Shown here piece after piece: positions 11,122 to 22,242 of a stretch of DNA of 64,000 nt (within the stretch, counting starts at the first letter, position 1; the number at the start of each line of letters is the position of its first letter). The stretch spans positions 16,715,443 through 16,779,442 of the forward strand of contig NC_003071.7 in NCBI RefSeq assembly GCF_000001735.4, given 5' to 3'. Below the pieces are notes generated by a model that searched no databases, was not told the DNA's origin, and saw only the letters and a list, made by a program, of their open reading frames with translations. The translations under genes were made by a program, and so were the position numbers. Source of the DNA: Arabidopsis thaliana. Lineage: Eukaryota > Streptophyta > Magnoliopsida > Brassicales > Brassicaceae.

Positions 11122-12559
11122 ATGTCTGCCTTTGAAGACGATTCCTTCGTCATACTCAACGATGATGCGTCTGAGTCTGTTCCAGTCTCAGGCTCTTTTG
11201 ACGCCACTGATTCTTTCTCAGCTTTCGACGGCTCACTCCAAGTCGAGGACTCCGTCGACGATGTTTTTGCAGCGCCGTCTTCTGACTACGGTGCTTACTC
11301 CAACGGTGACGGCATCTTCGGATCCAACGGGGATCACGACGGTCCTATCTTGCCACCACCGTCGGAGATGGAATCAGATGAGGGATTTGCTCTTAGAGAA
11401 TGGAGAAGGTTAGATCTACTCAAAGTTTTGATCTTTGTTGCTTTTTGTTTACTTCTTCCTGAAGAAAATCGATAAAGTGGATAAATTTAGTTGAGAATCT
11501 CTTTGATAATCTGAGAATTTCAATTTTGAATTTTGATTCACAATTTTTGTGAATTGAAGTTATCTGCTAGTTAGTGTCCATTGTTCTCAGAAGTAATCAG
11601 TTTATTAGATTGGATCTGTTACTTTTGCTTAGAGTTTATTGCTCAAATCGTGTGTTCTAGAATAACATCTTGATCCGTAAGCTTGTAATGCTTGTTGAGT
11701 TGATTAAGATGTATAGATCTGATTTCGTGCTATGGCTTTATTATGTTTATGTGTAGACAAAATGCAATTCAACTTGAGGAGAAGGAGAAGAGAGAAAAGG
11801 AATTGTTGAAGCAAATTATTGAGGAAGCTGATCAATACAAAGAAGAGTTTCATAAGAAGATTGAAGTAACTTGTGAAAACAACAAAGCAGCTAACAGAGA
11901 GAAGGAAAAGGTTTGTTCTTTTGCTAAAAGATTTGAATTTTTTATCATCTTTTCTCAATCTGTGTTGTTGTCATGTGGTTTGTGGAGAATTGTCAATGCA
12001 AGTCAATGGCTTGTTGATATTAAAATTTTCAAACTTTGACCATCTTAGTCTTAAGTCAACTGTGATTGATTATCTTAATGCATTGTCAGTTTTGAGATTA
12101 TCTTAATACATTGATTATCTTCATTACGTGTGTGATCTTTGATACCTTTTTATCTGCATATTGCATTGTTACAGTGTTGATTAAACTTTCACTTATGTGT
12201 TTATTTGTCTTTGAACACTTAAGCTGTATCTGGAGAACCAAGAGAAGTTCTACGCGGAATCCAGCAAGAATTACTGGAAGGCAATAGCAGAGCTAGTTCC
12301 TAAAGAAGTTCCAACAATAGAGAAAAGGAGAGGAAAAAAAGAGCAACAAGATCCTAAGAAGCCAACAGTCTCTGTGATTCAAGGTCCAAAGCCCGGTAAG
12401 CCAACCGATCTAACAAGAATGAGACAAATATTGGTGAAGCTCAAACACAACCCACCTTCTCACCTGAAACTCACTTCTCAACCTCCATCGGAGGAGGCGG
12501 CTGCTCCTCCAAAGAATGTTCCCGAAACCAAGCCCACTGAGGCAGTTACTGCTGCTTAA
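11122..12559 (+). CDS. CLC2: Clathrin light chain 2
   Basis: Regulatory light chain of the clathrin coat at the plasma membrane and trans-Golgi/early endosome. Exons 11122-11408, 11757-11910 and 12224-12559 give 258 residues. The N-terminus (about 1-90) is acidic and rich in Ser, Asp and Phe. The middle (about 95-165) is a charged heptad-like helix, [18 protein letters not shown] and onward, that binds the clathrin heavy-chain hub. The C-terminus is basic and Pro-rich with [16 protein letters not shown]. The ATG at 11122 is chosen because the open frame begins there with the family's MSAFED start; no earlier in-frame ATG exists. It is head to head with the DC1 gene and tail to tail with the next gene. 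Confidence 0.95.
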
Positions 12560-12935
12560 AAACCTCCTTTGTTTTCTTATTCGTTGCTTACATCTGTGTG
12601 AATTCAGTCTTTGCATTTCATTATGTGTTATAAACAGCTGAGAGATTTTATGGTTCATGTGTGTTATTAACATAATTATGTCATATTGGAATGATAACTT
12701 TTTATGTTTTAGTCAGTTACCATTGAATAGTGGTTAATATCTCAAATCAATCGGTTAAAGGATCCATCCATTTTAGGGTTAAAGTAGAGACGAGAGTGGA
12801 GAGGTTTACATAAAACATCAAAACGCTACTTCACATATCATCATTATCAAACTCGTGTGATAATTAAAACTCACAAACAATAAAAGAGAATCTCAAATGT
12901 GAACGTTTTACAAAAGGCTTTTCTTCTTTCTTCCT
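12560..12935. other. Convergent 3' spacer
   Basis: 376 bases between the CLC2 stop and the stop of the minus-strand gene. It should hold both 3' untranslated regions. No repeats or other features were seen. Confidence 0.6.
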
Positions 12936-15718
12936 TCATCTCCCTTGTAAGCTTGCAGGGGACCTGCAACCTCTCTCGCTGCCTGCGTCGTCTTCCTTTT
13001 CACTTGCCTCTAAGCAAATGCCATTGTTGTTGCAGACACTGATCTCTGAGCTTGCGTTGCTGCTTGTTGCTAGTGGAGAAGAGTCTGAAACATTCATCGG
13101 TCTACCACGTGTATGTCCAGACCTCACACTGTACATTGATGATGCTGGAATATTCGTCATTAGTGGTCTCAGGTTCCCTGGAATAGTTCTACGTATATCC
13201 TGTTTTCATCAAAACGTTTGATCATCAGTTAAACGCAATTGCCACCACTTGAGGAAGAGAGAAGAGAGAGATACATACCATATGCCTTATTGCCATATCA
13301 AGGGACTTCTTGGAGAGCGTTCTTCCAAATCCTGCACTGTCGGGTGATGAAGACTTTGCAGACAAGTTACCATGAGGAGAACCCTTGTCATCTGATCTGG
13401 GTGGAGCAAGTTTCCGCATGTTTATTACTCTCTCCACCATTTTTGTTCCCATCATCACCGGACTAACATTGTCACTGGCTTTGGAATATCCACGATTAAC
13501 CGCAGGAACAGAGCTACCACTAGAGTACATTGGTGCTCTTCCTCTTGATGGTGAACATGATTGCCTTCTTGGTCTTCCTCCTGGAGGGCCCCCTGGCTCA
13601 ACTGAACCAGAACGAGAGCTTGGAGCTCCAGGTCTGCCTCTTGTCGCTGAAAGTGGCCTTTCGGGTAATGTTGTCCTTAGATTTGGAGGAGTTTCTAATG
13701 AGAAACCAGGCATGTCTGACGGCTTCCATGGTCTTGACCTCACTGTAGGAGATGCTGCACGAGATAAAGCAGGGTTCTTAGATGGTGTTGGCATAGGCTT
13801 TGCTGGCGCTGGAGAAGAAGGCTTGATTTGGGATATTGTGGGATTTGCTGTAGTAGTTGCAGCACTTGCAGAAGCAATTGGACGGCGAGTTGGTGTAGAT
13901 GACCTTGATATGGTTTTAGATGGAGGAAGTGTGGGTCTTGAAGTTGGTGTTGAAGATCTGGCAGTAGATCTTGACAGAGGTGTGGTGGACCTTGAAGGAC
14001 CTGCAGATTTTGTGGTGGTGCTAGGGGTAGATCTAGTTACTGAACCAGCAGATCTAGCAGTTGAGGTAGTCGGCTTAGATGCAGTAGGTGTGAGCCTAGA
14101 TGATGATAAACTTGTTGACCTACTCATAGGCGTGGGCTTAGTCGTTGCAGATACTGTGGACCTCGAGTTAGTCAAAGAAGGTCGAGTAGCTGAGGAGACA
14201 GTGGCTCGCGAAGTGGGTGTTGAAGGCCTTGAGGATTTTGAATTTGCCGTCAGTGTTGATGATCTTCCAGTGGGTGTGGCAGGTCTTGATCCAGGTCCTC
14301 CAGATGATGAAGGTCTTCGACTTGCTCCACTGGAAGAGCTCAATCCAGGAGAAGAAGTTTGTTGTCTAGATGTTAGATGGTTCCTTGCAGCAGACTCTGT
14401 TGAGGAATTTGCCAGCTACGACAGATAATTCATAGGTTACCATAACGAAGTAGTGAAAATGTGCTACTCTAAAAAAAATCCAGAGCAACATCCCACATAG
14501 CAATAACGATAAATGCGATTTACTAGTGTAAATCATGAAACTTGAAATGTAAACGTCACAGACTGATGCGGCAGGTTAAACTAGTAGTGGCGATTCAAAA
14601 CATATAAACAATAACAGCAGAGCTTTATTTTAATACTGGTTGCACTACATTAGGTTGTTTATCTAGTATCCATTCCAGGAGTTGATAAAAGAGGTCAGAA
14701 CACTAAGCAATAACATTCTTACTCTGGAAGTCAATGTAGCCGGGCGACTCTTTGAATCACCAGTCTGACTCATCATAGTCCTATGTGATTCCATCTCCAG
14801 CGATGGAAATAGAGGCGTACCTGGAGGGGTCAGAAGCCTTCGAAAGACAAGAAGAAGTTAGGGTGGAAATGATAAACAGATAAATGATATATTGTTCAAG
14901 AAAGTATATGAATGTCTAAGAAGAGGTAAACAGAGATGCTGGAATGATGAACACCTTATGCAGCAAAATTCTAAACTTGATAAGAATTCAGTGCAAGACT
15001 CGCACACCTCACAAACAAAGGGTTCCAAATTGTGACACCAAATTCGAGTCTATTAGATTAAACACATGCCTTATACAGAATGATGTAATGTGAAGAAACA
15101 ACACAATTTCAAGGAAACAAAACTACCACACATATATTACTTCAGAACCTCATGGTTAAGATACAGCAAATCAGTAACTATACTATCACAAAGAATACTT
15201 AAACCGCCTGCACTTAAGGTGGCTAAGAAAATTCAAACCATCACCGGTGAATATGTTACTGAAGTAATGAACCATAGCGTCGCAACATGAAAGTTTGTGA
15301 TCAAAAAGTTACCATTCATAGTCATTTTTATCGCCTTCAGAATTGAGAAAATCATCAGGAGCAGCCTTCCGAGATGGTGGAGCACCACTTGAGATGTTAA
15401 ACACCGGCGAAGTTCCATGCTTTGAACCTAAATAGACCAAACCCCATCAATAACTAATCAACCTCCAAGCTCAAATCAGAAACCTGATTCCACAAAATTA
15501 GAAAGAAAGAAAACATATTACATACCTAATGGAGTTTCAAACTCATCAGGGTTATTGTTAAGAAGAAGATTATCCTGCTCTTTCTCACGGCGTCTCATCT
15601 CAAGAAACAAAGAAAGCTCTTCATCTTTCTCAGCCATCATAGAAGCCCTAAGCTGTTGCCTTTGTCTCTCTGCTGAATCCAGCAATAGAGACTCTTTTGC
15701 CCTAAAACTTCGATTCAT
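12936..15718 (-). CDS. Basic Ser/Thr/Pro-rich protein, microtubule-associated type
   Basis: Coding exons on the minus strand: 15526-15718, 15313-15427, 14723-14837, 13279-14415, 12936-13199; 607 residues, all introns GT-AG, frame kept. The N-terminus (about 1-60) is a charged helix with LRASMMAEKDEELSLFLEMR. A conserved WLLTPPGTPLFPS block follows at about 103. Residues about 150-500 are low complexity, basic and rich in Ser, Thr, Pro and Arg, with many RSSTPTSR-like units. This is the plan of a plant family whose members bind and stabilise microtubules; I believe this one is At2g40070 and has been called BPP1, but I am not certain of the name. The SxP/TP units are probable phosphorylation sites (inference). 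Confidence 0.9.
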
Positions 15719-16160
15719 TGCTCACCAAACTTTACAACAGATCAAAGAGATACACTAACTTAGCTTCCAATTTACTCCCAACGGATAATAATTATCCTAT
15801 AATCTTTAAAAAGTTAAATAATTGTCCTAAAATTTAAGAACCCCAAAACGAAAAATCGAAACTTTCACAAGCTTAACTTGCAACACATTTTTCAGAAATT
15901 TCCCATTTTGAAAGTTAGTATAAAAAAGGGGAAAGTTAGCTTTTTTAATAGAAGGAAGACACGAGCTTTCTTCTCAAAGAAACCGCCATTATCGAGGAAC
16001 GGAGCTCAAGACCCTAGCCCAACTACAGTTAACGGAGAAAAAAACCCAGAAGCAGAAGAAATAAAAAAAAACTAACAGAGAAAGAGAGAGATTTTGGGAG
16101 ATCGAGGGAGAGAGATTGAGGAATTGGGAGAGAGAAAAGAGAAAGTGTGAAGACGAGTGG
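15719..16160 (-). promoter_or_regulatory. CT-rich leader and promoter of the basic Ser/Pro-rich gene
   Basis: Upstream of the ATG on the minus strand. At 16070-16150 the plus strand is a GA-rich run, so the minus strand is CT-rich, typical of Arabidopsis 5' untranslated regions near the transcription start. A leader intron between there and 15730 is possible but was not resolved. Confidence 0.5.
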
Positions 16161-19102
16161 CATTGAGTGTAAATACTGAGCTTTGTGATCGGTTAAATTG
16201 GAAACTTTTTCATAAGTTCAAAAGAAAAAAAGTTTATTTTTTGGGTTTGATGAGAAGAAAAATTCAGTGACGGGACATGACATCTGGACTGGTACCTAAT
16301 GTGTTATCAATTGTTTCTATCGCTTGAAGCCTAAGGATTCTCAATGATTATTCCGATGTTTTTTTGTTTGTATTTTAAGATTATATTGTCAGAGTTTTAT
16401 ATTCTTCAACCATTGAAACACGACTTACTCGAAATTGATCAATGATTCTTGAGTTTATTGTATTGTAATCACGTTTGTTGAACCATATAAAGAAATATTG
16501 TTCGGAGTGGTAAGACCTTTGTTTGAATCCTAATTATTAAAGTTGAACACTATATAGACCTAACTAATAAATTTATTTCAATTGGAAATTAGTTTTTTCA
16601 TACATTATTAGGTCTTAATCTGTCATTAAGTACCTACTGATTAGGTAACATACTAAAATTTCTAGTTTTGGCAATGATTTTAAGCTTAAATATTCTAAGA
16701 AAAATATAAATTTTTAAGCTCATTATTGGCAATTGTGTTTTGGGAGGGGTTGACATTTTGAAAAGTTGGTGGATCGGATTGTTGTTGTTCAGTTGGTTAG
16801 TAACTCACTTAAAACACTATTGAGTTATGAAGTCTAATGTTTGATCCGAAGATCGGGCCGGGCATTAATCGATATAAGCTAAAAGAAAGGGTGATATATT
16901 GTCATAGTTCGAGTGTCTTTTGGTTAAAATTCCGGTTTAGAATGCTCAAACGAAGTACTAACTATTTTGGTATCACTTTGTTAGACAAGTTTGGAGGAAG
17001 GAGTGATAGTGCGTGATGTTTGTTGTCACTATATTGCAACATTTCTCAACATTTTTGTTGTAATATACGATAAACTGTGTGGTTGTGTGAAACATCATTT
17101 GGATTTCTTGACTAAGGATCGGATTTGCCGTCGTAGATGGAGAGCTAAGTTTGATTAATAGTTTAAAACTTAATATTCCACTAGATTTATATGATTGTGA
17201 TTAGTGTCGTACACACTGGTCGAGACTTGTAGGGCAAAATCCTAAATTTTAGATGTTGCTAATTTGGAATACACTGCACCTTCATTTGTCTTCCCTAGGC
17301 TCAAGCCTACAAGTCAAGAGATTAGCCTCTGTACCTCTATCTCTAGTATGTATACCCGTGTAATCTTCTTCTTGAGGAAAAAAGAAAAAGCTCATATAAG
17401 AACTTCTATGAAGAAAAAAGGTTTACATAACTTAATCTGATGAAAGAGACAAAAAAATTCAATGGTCCAGTAAGACAAGATAATATAAAAGGACAGATAT
17501 TTCTCCTACGATTTATATGGTCAAGGGCATGTACAATGTCATTGTCACCACCATCACATAACTGATGAACACCATCATGTTGAAAACAAAGTGTTTGGAG
17601 AAGACAAAGCCAGTAGTTGTCAAAATGGTACAGAGAATTTTGTCATAAATGAAGTATTATGACACGAAAACGTTGAAGATAGATTTGATCATGTGGTGTA
17701 TTTCCTAAAAAAAGGAATATAAGTTACTTCAAAATCCTTACAATCACACAATCTTTAATATGTCAATTACATCTAATGATATGAAAATGTATCCTCTTCT
17801 ATATAAAGATTAAAGAGTAAACAATATAAATGAAAATGTATCCTCATGAGTCATGATTCAAGAATAACATCAACCATATCAGTGTTGTAATGTTTCTAAT
17901 CTAACACATCTTATGTCCACCACAGTCCAAATTAAGCCAAGTGCAAACTGCTTAATGACATCAACTCCAACAAGCAGTCGATTCTTGCGAGCCCGACAAA
18001 CCCCATCAGGCCCAAGTAGTTGTTTTCTTTCAATTGTTTAGTTTGATATTAATGTGACCTCTGTTTTTTTATCCTTTTCGACCATCAATTATTTTTCCTG
18101 CTTAGACAAAGTAAGTTTGTAATGGTTTTGAATCGTTTTTGTATGAAATATTTTTTCTCACGAAGAACAAAATTCTTAATGCTCAACAGAAAAATCAAAT
18201 TCAAATGTTACAAAGTATCGTACATAATTTCCTTATATATACCATATTACACACACAAAGAGAGCAAGAATTTGCTATTTTATGATGACTGAGAATATAA
18301 GGTACAAGAAGTTTACAAGAAAAAGTAGTGAAATCATAAATTTACTCAGTCACAGCAGAGCTAATCACTTTAAACCTCTTCATATGCCATTTTAATCCCA
18401 AAAAAAACTTATAGGTTTGATAGTTCATGTTTTGATATGAAATTGGCCATTTGTCCCCTTTCAAATAACTATGCTTCTTTTTAGTCCTTTTTGTGCAAAA
18501 GCTCTTTCGTCTTCTTAAGATCTTTGCTTTCTAGTGGTATATGAATGCCGAAATAGTTTGCCTGGGTTTTAGATCATGATCTCATGTATCAACATTTATT
18601 TTACTGCAGTTTCTGTTTGCTTTTTGATGGAAATGAATATTGTCACAACGTAGAAATTTTCTATGCTAGAGTTCTCTAATACACAGCCTAGTGAAAAGTC
18701 ACTAGAAAACAACTGTATTTAACATGTCATACCAAATTGCATCACTATGTGACGAAATTACTTACTCCAAGTTGCAACAATCTAACCACAAGCCTTCATT
18801 TATTATCAAGGTCACATGAGAAAAGTCTCTAAATAGAATCAAACCAGAAGTAATCTAATACTGTATCAATTATTATTATAATCATTAGAGAGATTGCAGT
18901 AGAGACACATTGAAAAAGACTCAAAACCATAACTAAAATAACCCCAATAGAGATGGGTTTGCTCCCACGGATTATTCTAACGACAATCATCATTGCAATA
19001 CAAAAACTAAACATTTACTTTATATCATAGCTTGAACCGGACAGATTCAAAATTCTCAAACCGGCCGGTCCAACTAAGAAGAAACAATTTGATTCCGGTT
19101 CA
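16161..19102. other. Gene-free spacer with possible decayed retroelement material
   Basis: About 2.9 kb without an open frame of note. The part 16480-16870 has two tRNA-promoter-like stretches (see findings). 17280-17400 is somewhat richer in G/C and C/T than its surroundings. 17400-19102 is A/T-rich and should include the ELF4 3' untranslated region next to 19102. Nothing else was recognised. Confidence 0.5.
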
Positions 19103-19438
19103 TTAAGCTCTAGTTCCGGCAGCACCACCACCATCGTGACCGTTCTTCCCACCGTGAAAGCCCGACGAGAAACTAGTATTGAGATCAGAATACATGTTAA
19201 CAACCTTGGAAATGTTTCCGTTGAGTTCTTGAATCAAAGCAACGTTCTTCGACATGTTATCAGCCATTCTCGATTGGTGATTGTCGTTGACTTGTTGAAT
19301 CAGTGATCTGTTTCTGTCTAAAACTGATTGCACTTGTCTGAAATTCCGGTCAAGATTCTCCCACATCGCCGGATCCTCTCCCTGCTCTGCCTCCTCCGCC
19401 ACGTTCCTCCGCCGTTTCGTCTCGCCGTTCCTCTTCAT
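19103..19438 (-). CDS. ELF4: EARLY FLOWERING 4, evening-complex clock protein
   Basis: An intronless 111-codon gene starting at the ATG at 19436-19438. ELF4 joins ELF3 and LUX in the evening complex, which represses PRR9, PIF4 and others, sustains circadian rhythm and delays flowering. The core (about residues 25-90) is the DUF1313/ELF4 helical domain: MWENLDRNFRQVQSVLDRNR, then LIQQVNDNHQSR and NVALIQELNGNISKVV. The N-terminus is a basic run (KRNGETKRRR) that may serve nuclear import; the C-terminus is Gly/Ala-rich. Length and single-exon structure match the known gene. Its upstream region holds clock- and light-type elements, annotated separately. Confidence 0.97.
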   Translation of the reverse strand: MKRNGETKRRRNVAEEAEQGEDPAMWENLDRNFRQVQSVLDRNRSLIQQVNDNHQSRMADNMSKNVALIQELNGNISKVVNMYSDLNTSFSSGFHGGKNGHDGGGAAGTRA

Positions 19439-19765
19439 AATAATTTTTAATTGTGTTTTTCTCTCTTTTTGATTTTCGTCAAAGTCGAGAGAAATCAGAT
19501 ATTTATAGTAAATATCTTCTGAGTAGAATCGGACACCGAGGCGAGTAAGTTCTGTTTCATCACCACTTGATTAACAAGAGCGTGTATCTCACGTAGACGT
19601 ATCTATCTGATATCAAAGAACACGCGCGTGAGTGAAGCTGTGAAGTGATTGGGTAGAGGAATAAAAAGTACATATCTTTTTATGCACTTTTCTTGGATTT
19701 ATTTTTAATTAAACCATGGAGAGAGATAAGGATCTTATTGTAGAAATATCTAAAGATATTTATTG
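19439..19765 (-). promoter_or_regulatory. ELF4: ELF4 promoter with evening-element-like pairs, TATA box and FBS-type site
   Basis: Read on the minus strand, a TATA box CTATAAATA lies at 19500-19508. It is overlapped and flanked by AGATATTT (19497-19504) and AAATATCT (19510-19517), the core of the evening element. A second inverted pair lies at 19744-19751 and 19754-19761. CACGCGCGTG at 19621-19630 contains the FHY3/FAR1 site CACGCGC on both strands. ACGT cores at 19591-19594 and 19597-19600 could be HY5 sites. FHY3, FAR1, HY5 and CCA1/LHY control of ELF4 is established; that these exact copies are used is inference. Confidence 0.75.
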
Positions 19766-20660
19766 TAAAGTGAATATAAAGTAAAATATGAATAAAATAG
19801 GGAAAAAGGTATATGGTGTACGACTTGCCACGGTGCAGCAGGAACCAAATTCCTATACGCATGATCTCATGTTTAATGAATTGTAGTGTTTCACATCTAA
19901 TTAGTTCCAAGTTTAGATAAACATTACAAAGAGTGTTAGATTCTTTAGAGAACAAACAAGAAGAAGAATCTCTAAGAAACTTTCTTTAGTTAATTCCAAG
20001 CTTCATGTTATGCAAGACAAGAGCTACAATAATCCGCAAGATATTTTTTTGTAGTATGATCAGAATTTGGTTCCCGGAACCTGGGCACTAACTACCAAAA
20101 TCAAAATTCCAAAGAACCATAGTGAAACCATGATTCTCCTCCCAACTTTTTCTTCCATTACAAAGAACAAAACTTTATTTCACTTTTTTTGGCCCTTCCC
20201 TTTCGACTGTTATATATGATACAATCATCCTATAATGATAATGATTAAGATGATGAATTGCATAAATGATTCTAAAAATCATGAGTCATGACAATGGTGA
20301 TGCACAAACAACTCGATGCTGAGAAGCAATAAGAGTATAGGGACCTCAATTCATTTCAGTCACCAATGAGTAATGATGAAAAACATTTAATTTATTTTTG
20401 GCAATACAGTTCTTAACCGCAACATTTTCCAAACTGTTTCACAAATGAATCCACTAACTGGAAAAACATGTGCCAGATTTTACTTAGAACGACCTTTTAT
20501 GACACAATGCAATCTTGCAATAAGAGCTAAATGCGCTAAAACTTAAGCTGGCTTCTCAAAGATAAAGAAGCAGATAGGAAAACCAATAGAAATGGTAATT
20601 CTGCAACATCTAAATGGGTTGGTAAGTGGAAAGATTCAGAAGTGGACTCACAATGGCTCT
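19766..20660. other. Spacer upstream of ELF4
   Basis: A/T-rich sequence with no open frame that looks real and no strong repeat. It may hold distal ELF4 control sequence. Confidence 0.5.
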
Positions 20661-20910
20661 AACTTGAATCCAAGTTCATAGAAGTACGAGTGGTAATCTT
20701 TATTACTACCATTCATATTGAATGCTTATTTGGTGAATACCCATAAATGAAGCAATGTCACCTTCTCGAGATATATGGGAATAAGGTTCAAATTCGTCGC
20801 AAATGTAATGTTTCTCGACCATTATGCGTTACTTGCGAAAACCATTGTCAAGGTAAAACATTTACGATAGACAACTGCATATTATATGTTATGTGGAATG
20901 TGTTTGATTC
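20661..20910 (+). pseudogene. Decayed C-terminal fragment of a DC1 gene
   Basis: Translation gives the typical end of DC1 proteins: a TTIHIECLFGEYP stretch, then a TAA at 20744-20746 in frame, then LLEIYGNKVQIRRKCNVSRP and PLCVTCENHCQGKTFTIDN. The intact DC1 gene at 8477-10306 ends with the comparable CNISRPLCGSCKNRC. A further weak match (NLNPSS, then a stop) begins near 20661. The N-terminal modules are missing and no promoter is visible, so this is a 3' relic. The spellings are closer to other DC1 family members I remember than to the neighbour, so it may not be a direct copy of it. Confidence 0.75.
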
Positions 20911-21091
20911 TTCCTTCAAAAAAACTTGTAATTTCTCTTTTAGTAGACTTATTGATCTGTTAAGGGTTGGCTTTGATGATTTAGAGTGATAAAGATAATT
21001 ACCGCAGGAAATCATGAGGGGCAGAGAGATAGAAACATGATAGAAATAGGTTACTAGTGAAGAAACAAAAAAAAAAAGTCTAATAAACAAA

Positions 21092-21450
21092 CTAAGAATC
21101 AGAGTCCTCTGGATCTTCCACTGATGATTCCGCTTGCTCTTCTTCTTCTCCCACTGCATTATCATCAAAATTGTTTATCTCTTTTTCTAGAAAACACAAC
21201 GTAGAATAGGAAGATGAAACACACACAAACCTTCGAATTCTAGTTCCCTAAGAATGGCATTAAACTGATTTCTCAACTCGCGCAATTCCACAAGAGCTCT
21301 TTGAATCCTTTGAATGAGATGATTTTCTGCCGGAGGAGCTGCATCGGCGGCGATCACCACCGGACGGCGCTGAGAAGCTGACGGAGAAGCTTCGTCGTAT
21401 AATGGAGGATCAACAACAACTGGTTTTGGAACAGCATCACTCTCTTCCAT
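21092..21450 (-). CDS. Small acidic-tailed plant protein of unknown function
   Basis: Two exons, 21231-21450 and 21092-21186, give 104 residues with an in-frame GT-AG junction. The N-terminus (about 1-40) is Pro/Ala/Ser-rich. Residues about 43-73 form a predicted amphipathic or coiled-coil helix, HLIQRIQRALVELRELRNQ and onward. The second exon is very acidic, with EEEEQAESSVEDPEDSDS at the end. No signal peptide, membrane segment or known domain is seen. The ATG at 21448-21450 is the first in the frame. The junction quality and biased composition make it a real gene, but I cannot name a function. It may be At2g40085. Confidence 0.75.
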
Positions 21451-22242
21451 CTACAACAACAATGACAAATTCAAACAAAATGTGTAAGCTTTTTCAAAAA
21501 AGCTGTGAGACCCCAAATATCAAAATCACATCTTTAATAGACCTAATTTCATCAACAGAAATAGATTACGTGTAATAAAACAATGACCCATCAATCGAAT
21601 TTTAACAATGTGCTTCTGCGATTTCGAAAGGCACTCAATTTGTTTCTCTCTAGGGTTTATCAAATGTAGGTGACACGAAACACAAAGCGAAATGATAGAG
21701 ACGAAGAAAGATAGAGACTTTACCGGAGAAAATGTCCTTATTGATCGCAGGGGAGATTATAGAGCGGTGGAGACAGAAGGAGTCGCGGCTGCGTAGAAGA
21801 GACAGACAGACAGACTCGAGTGTTGAAAAGACAGAACAGAGAATAAGATCTTGGTCGCTGCATAATTCAGGTTTCTCAATTTAACCAAACCCAAAACCGA
21901 ACCAAACCGAACCATCTCGGTTCAATTTGATTCAGATGTCAACACCTGTTTACATAAGGTTCTCATAAATGATGGAAAAAAATGAGTAGAAATTCTCAAT
22001 TGTTTTTGTAAGAAATACTATTAAGAAGATAATAAGATTTATATAAAAAAAAATTTAAAGTAATAAGCTCTTCCCAGCATACAAATGATACAAATCTCAT
22101 AGTATATATAAAGTTGATTTATTGGTTTGTTACATAACAGCCTTGTGTAGTATACAAAGAATGATAAATGTTATTTTTTGATACCCACTTACCAAAGAAT
22201 AGAGAGAGGTGTGTAATATAAAATTGGCAGGAACGTTTTATA
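21451..22242. other. Promoter of the small gene and ATH9 3' region
   Basis: The half next to 21451 should hold the leader and promoter of the small minus-strand gene. 21885-21920 has repeated AACCGAACC-type units, common low-complexity sequence in Arabidopsis. The half next to 22242 is A/T-rich and should include the ATH9 3' untranslated region. Confidence 0.5.

Noticed and set aside
13385..14428. 347-codon open frame on the plus strand
   Set aside because: It is the mirror of the Ser/Thr/Pro-rich exon of the minus-strand gene. Low-complexity codons leave the other strand open; it has no known domain.
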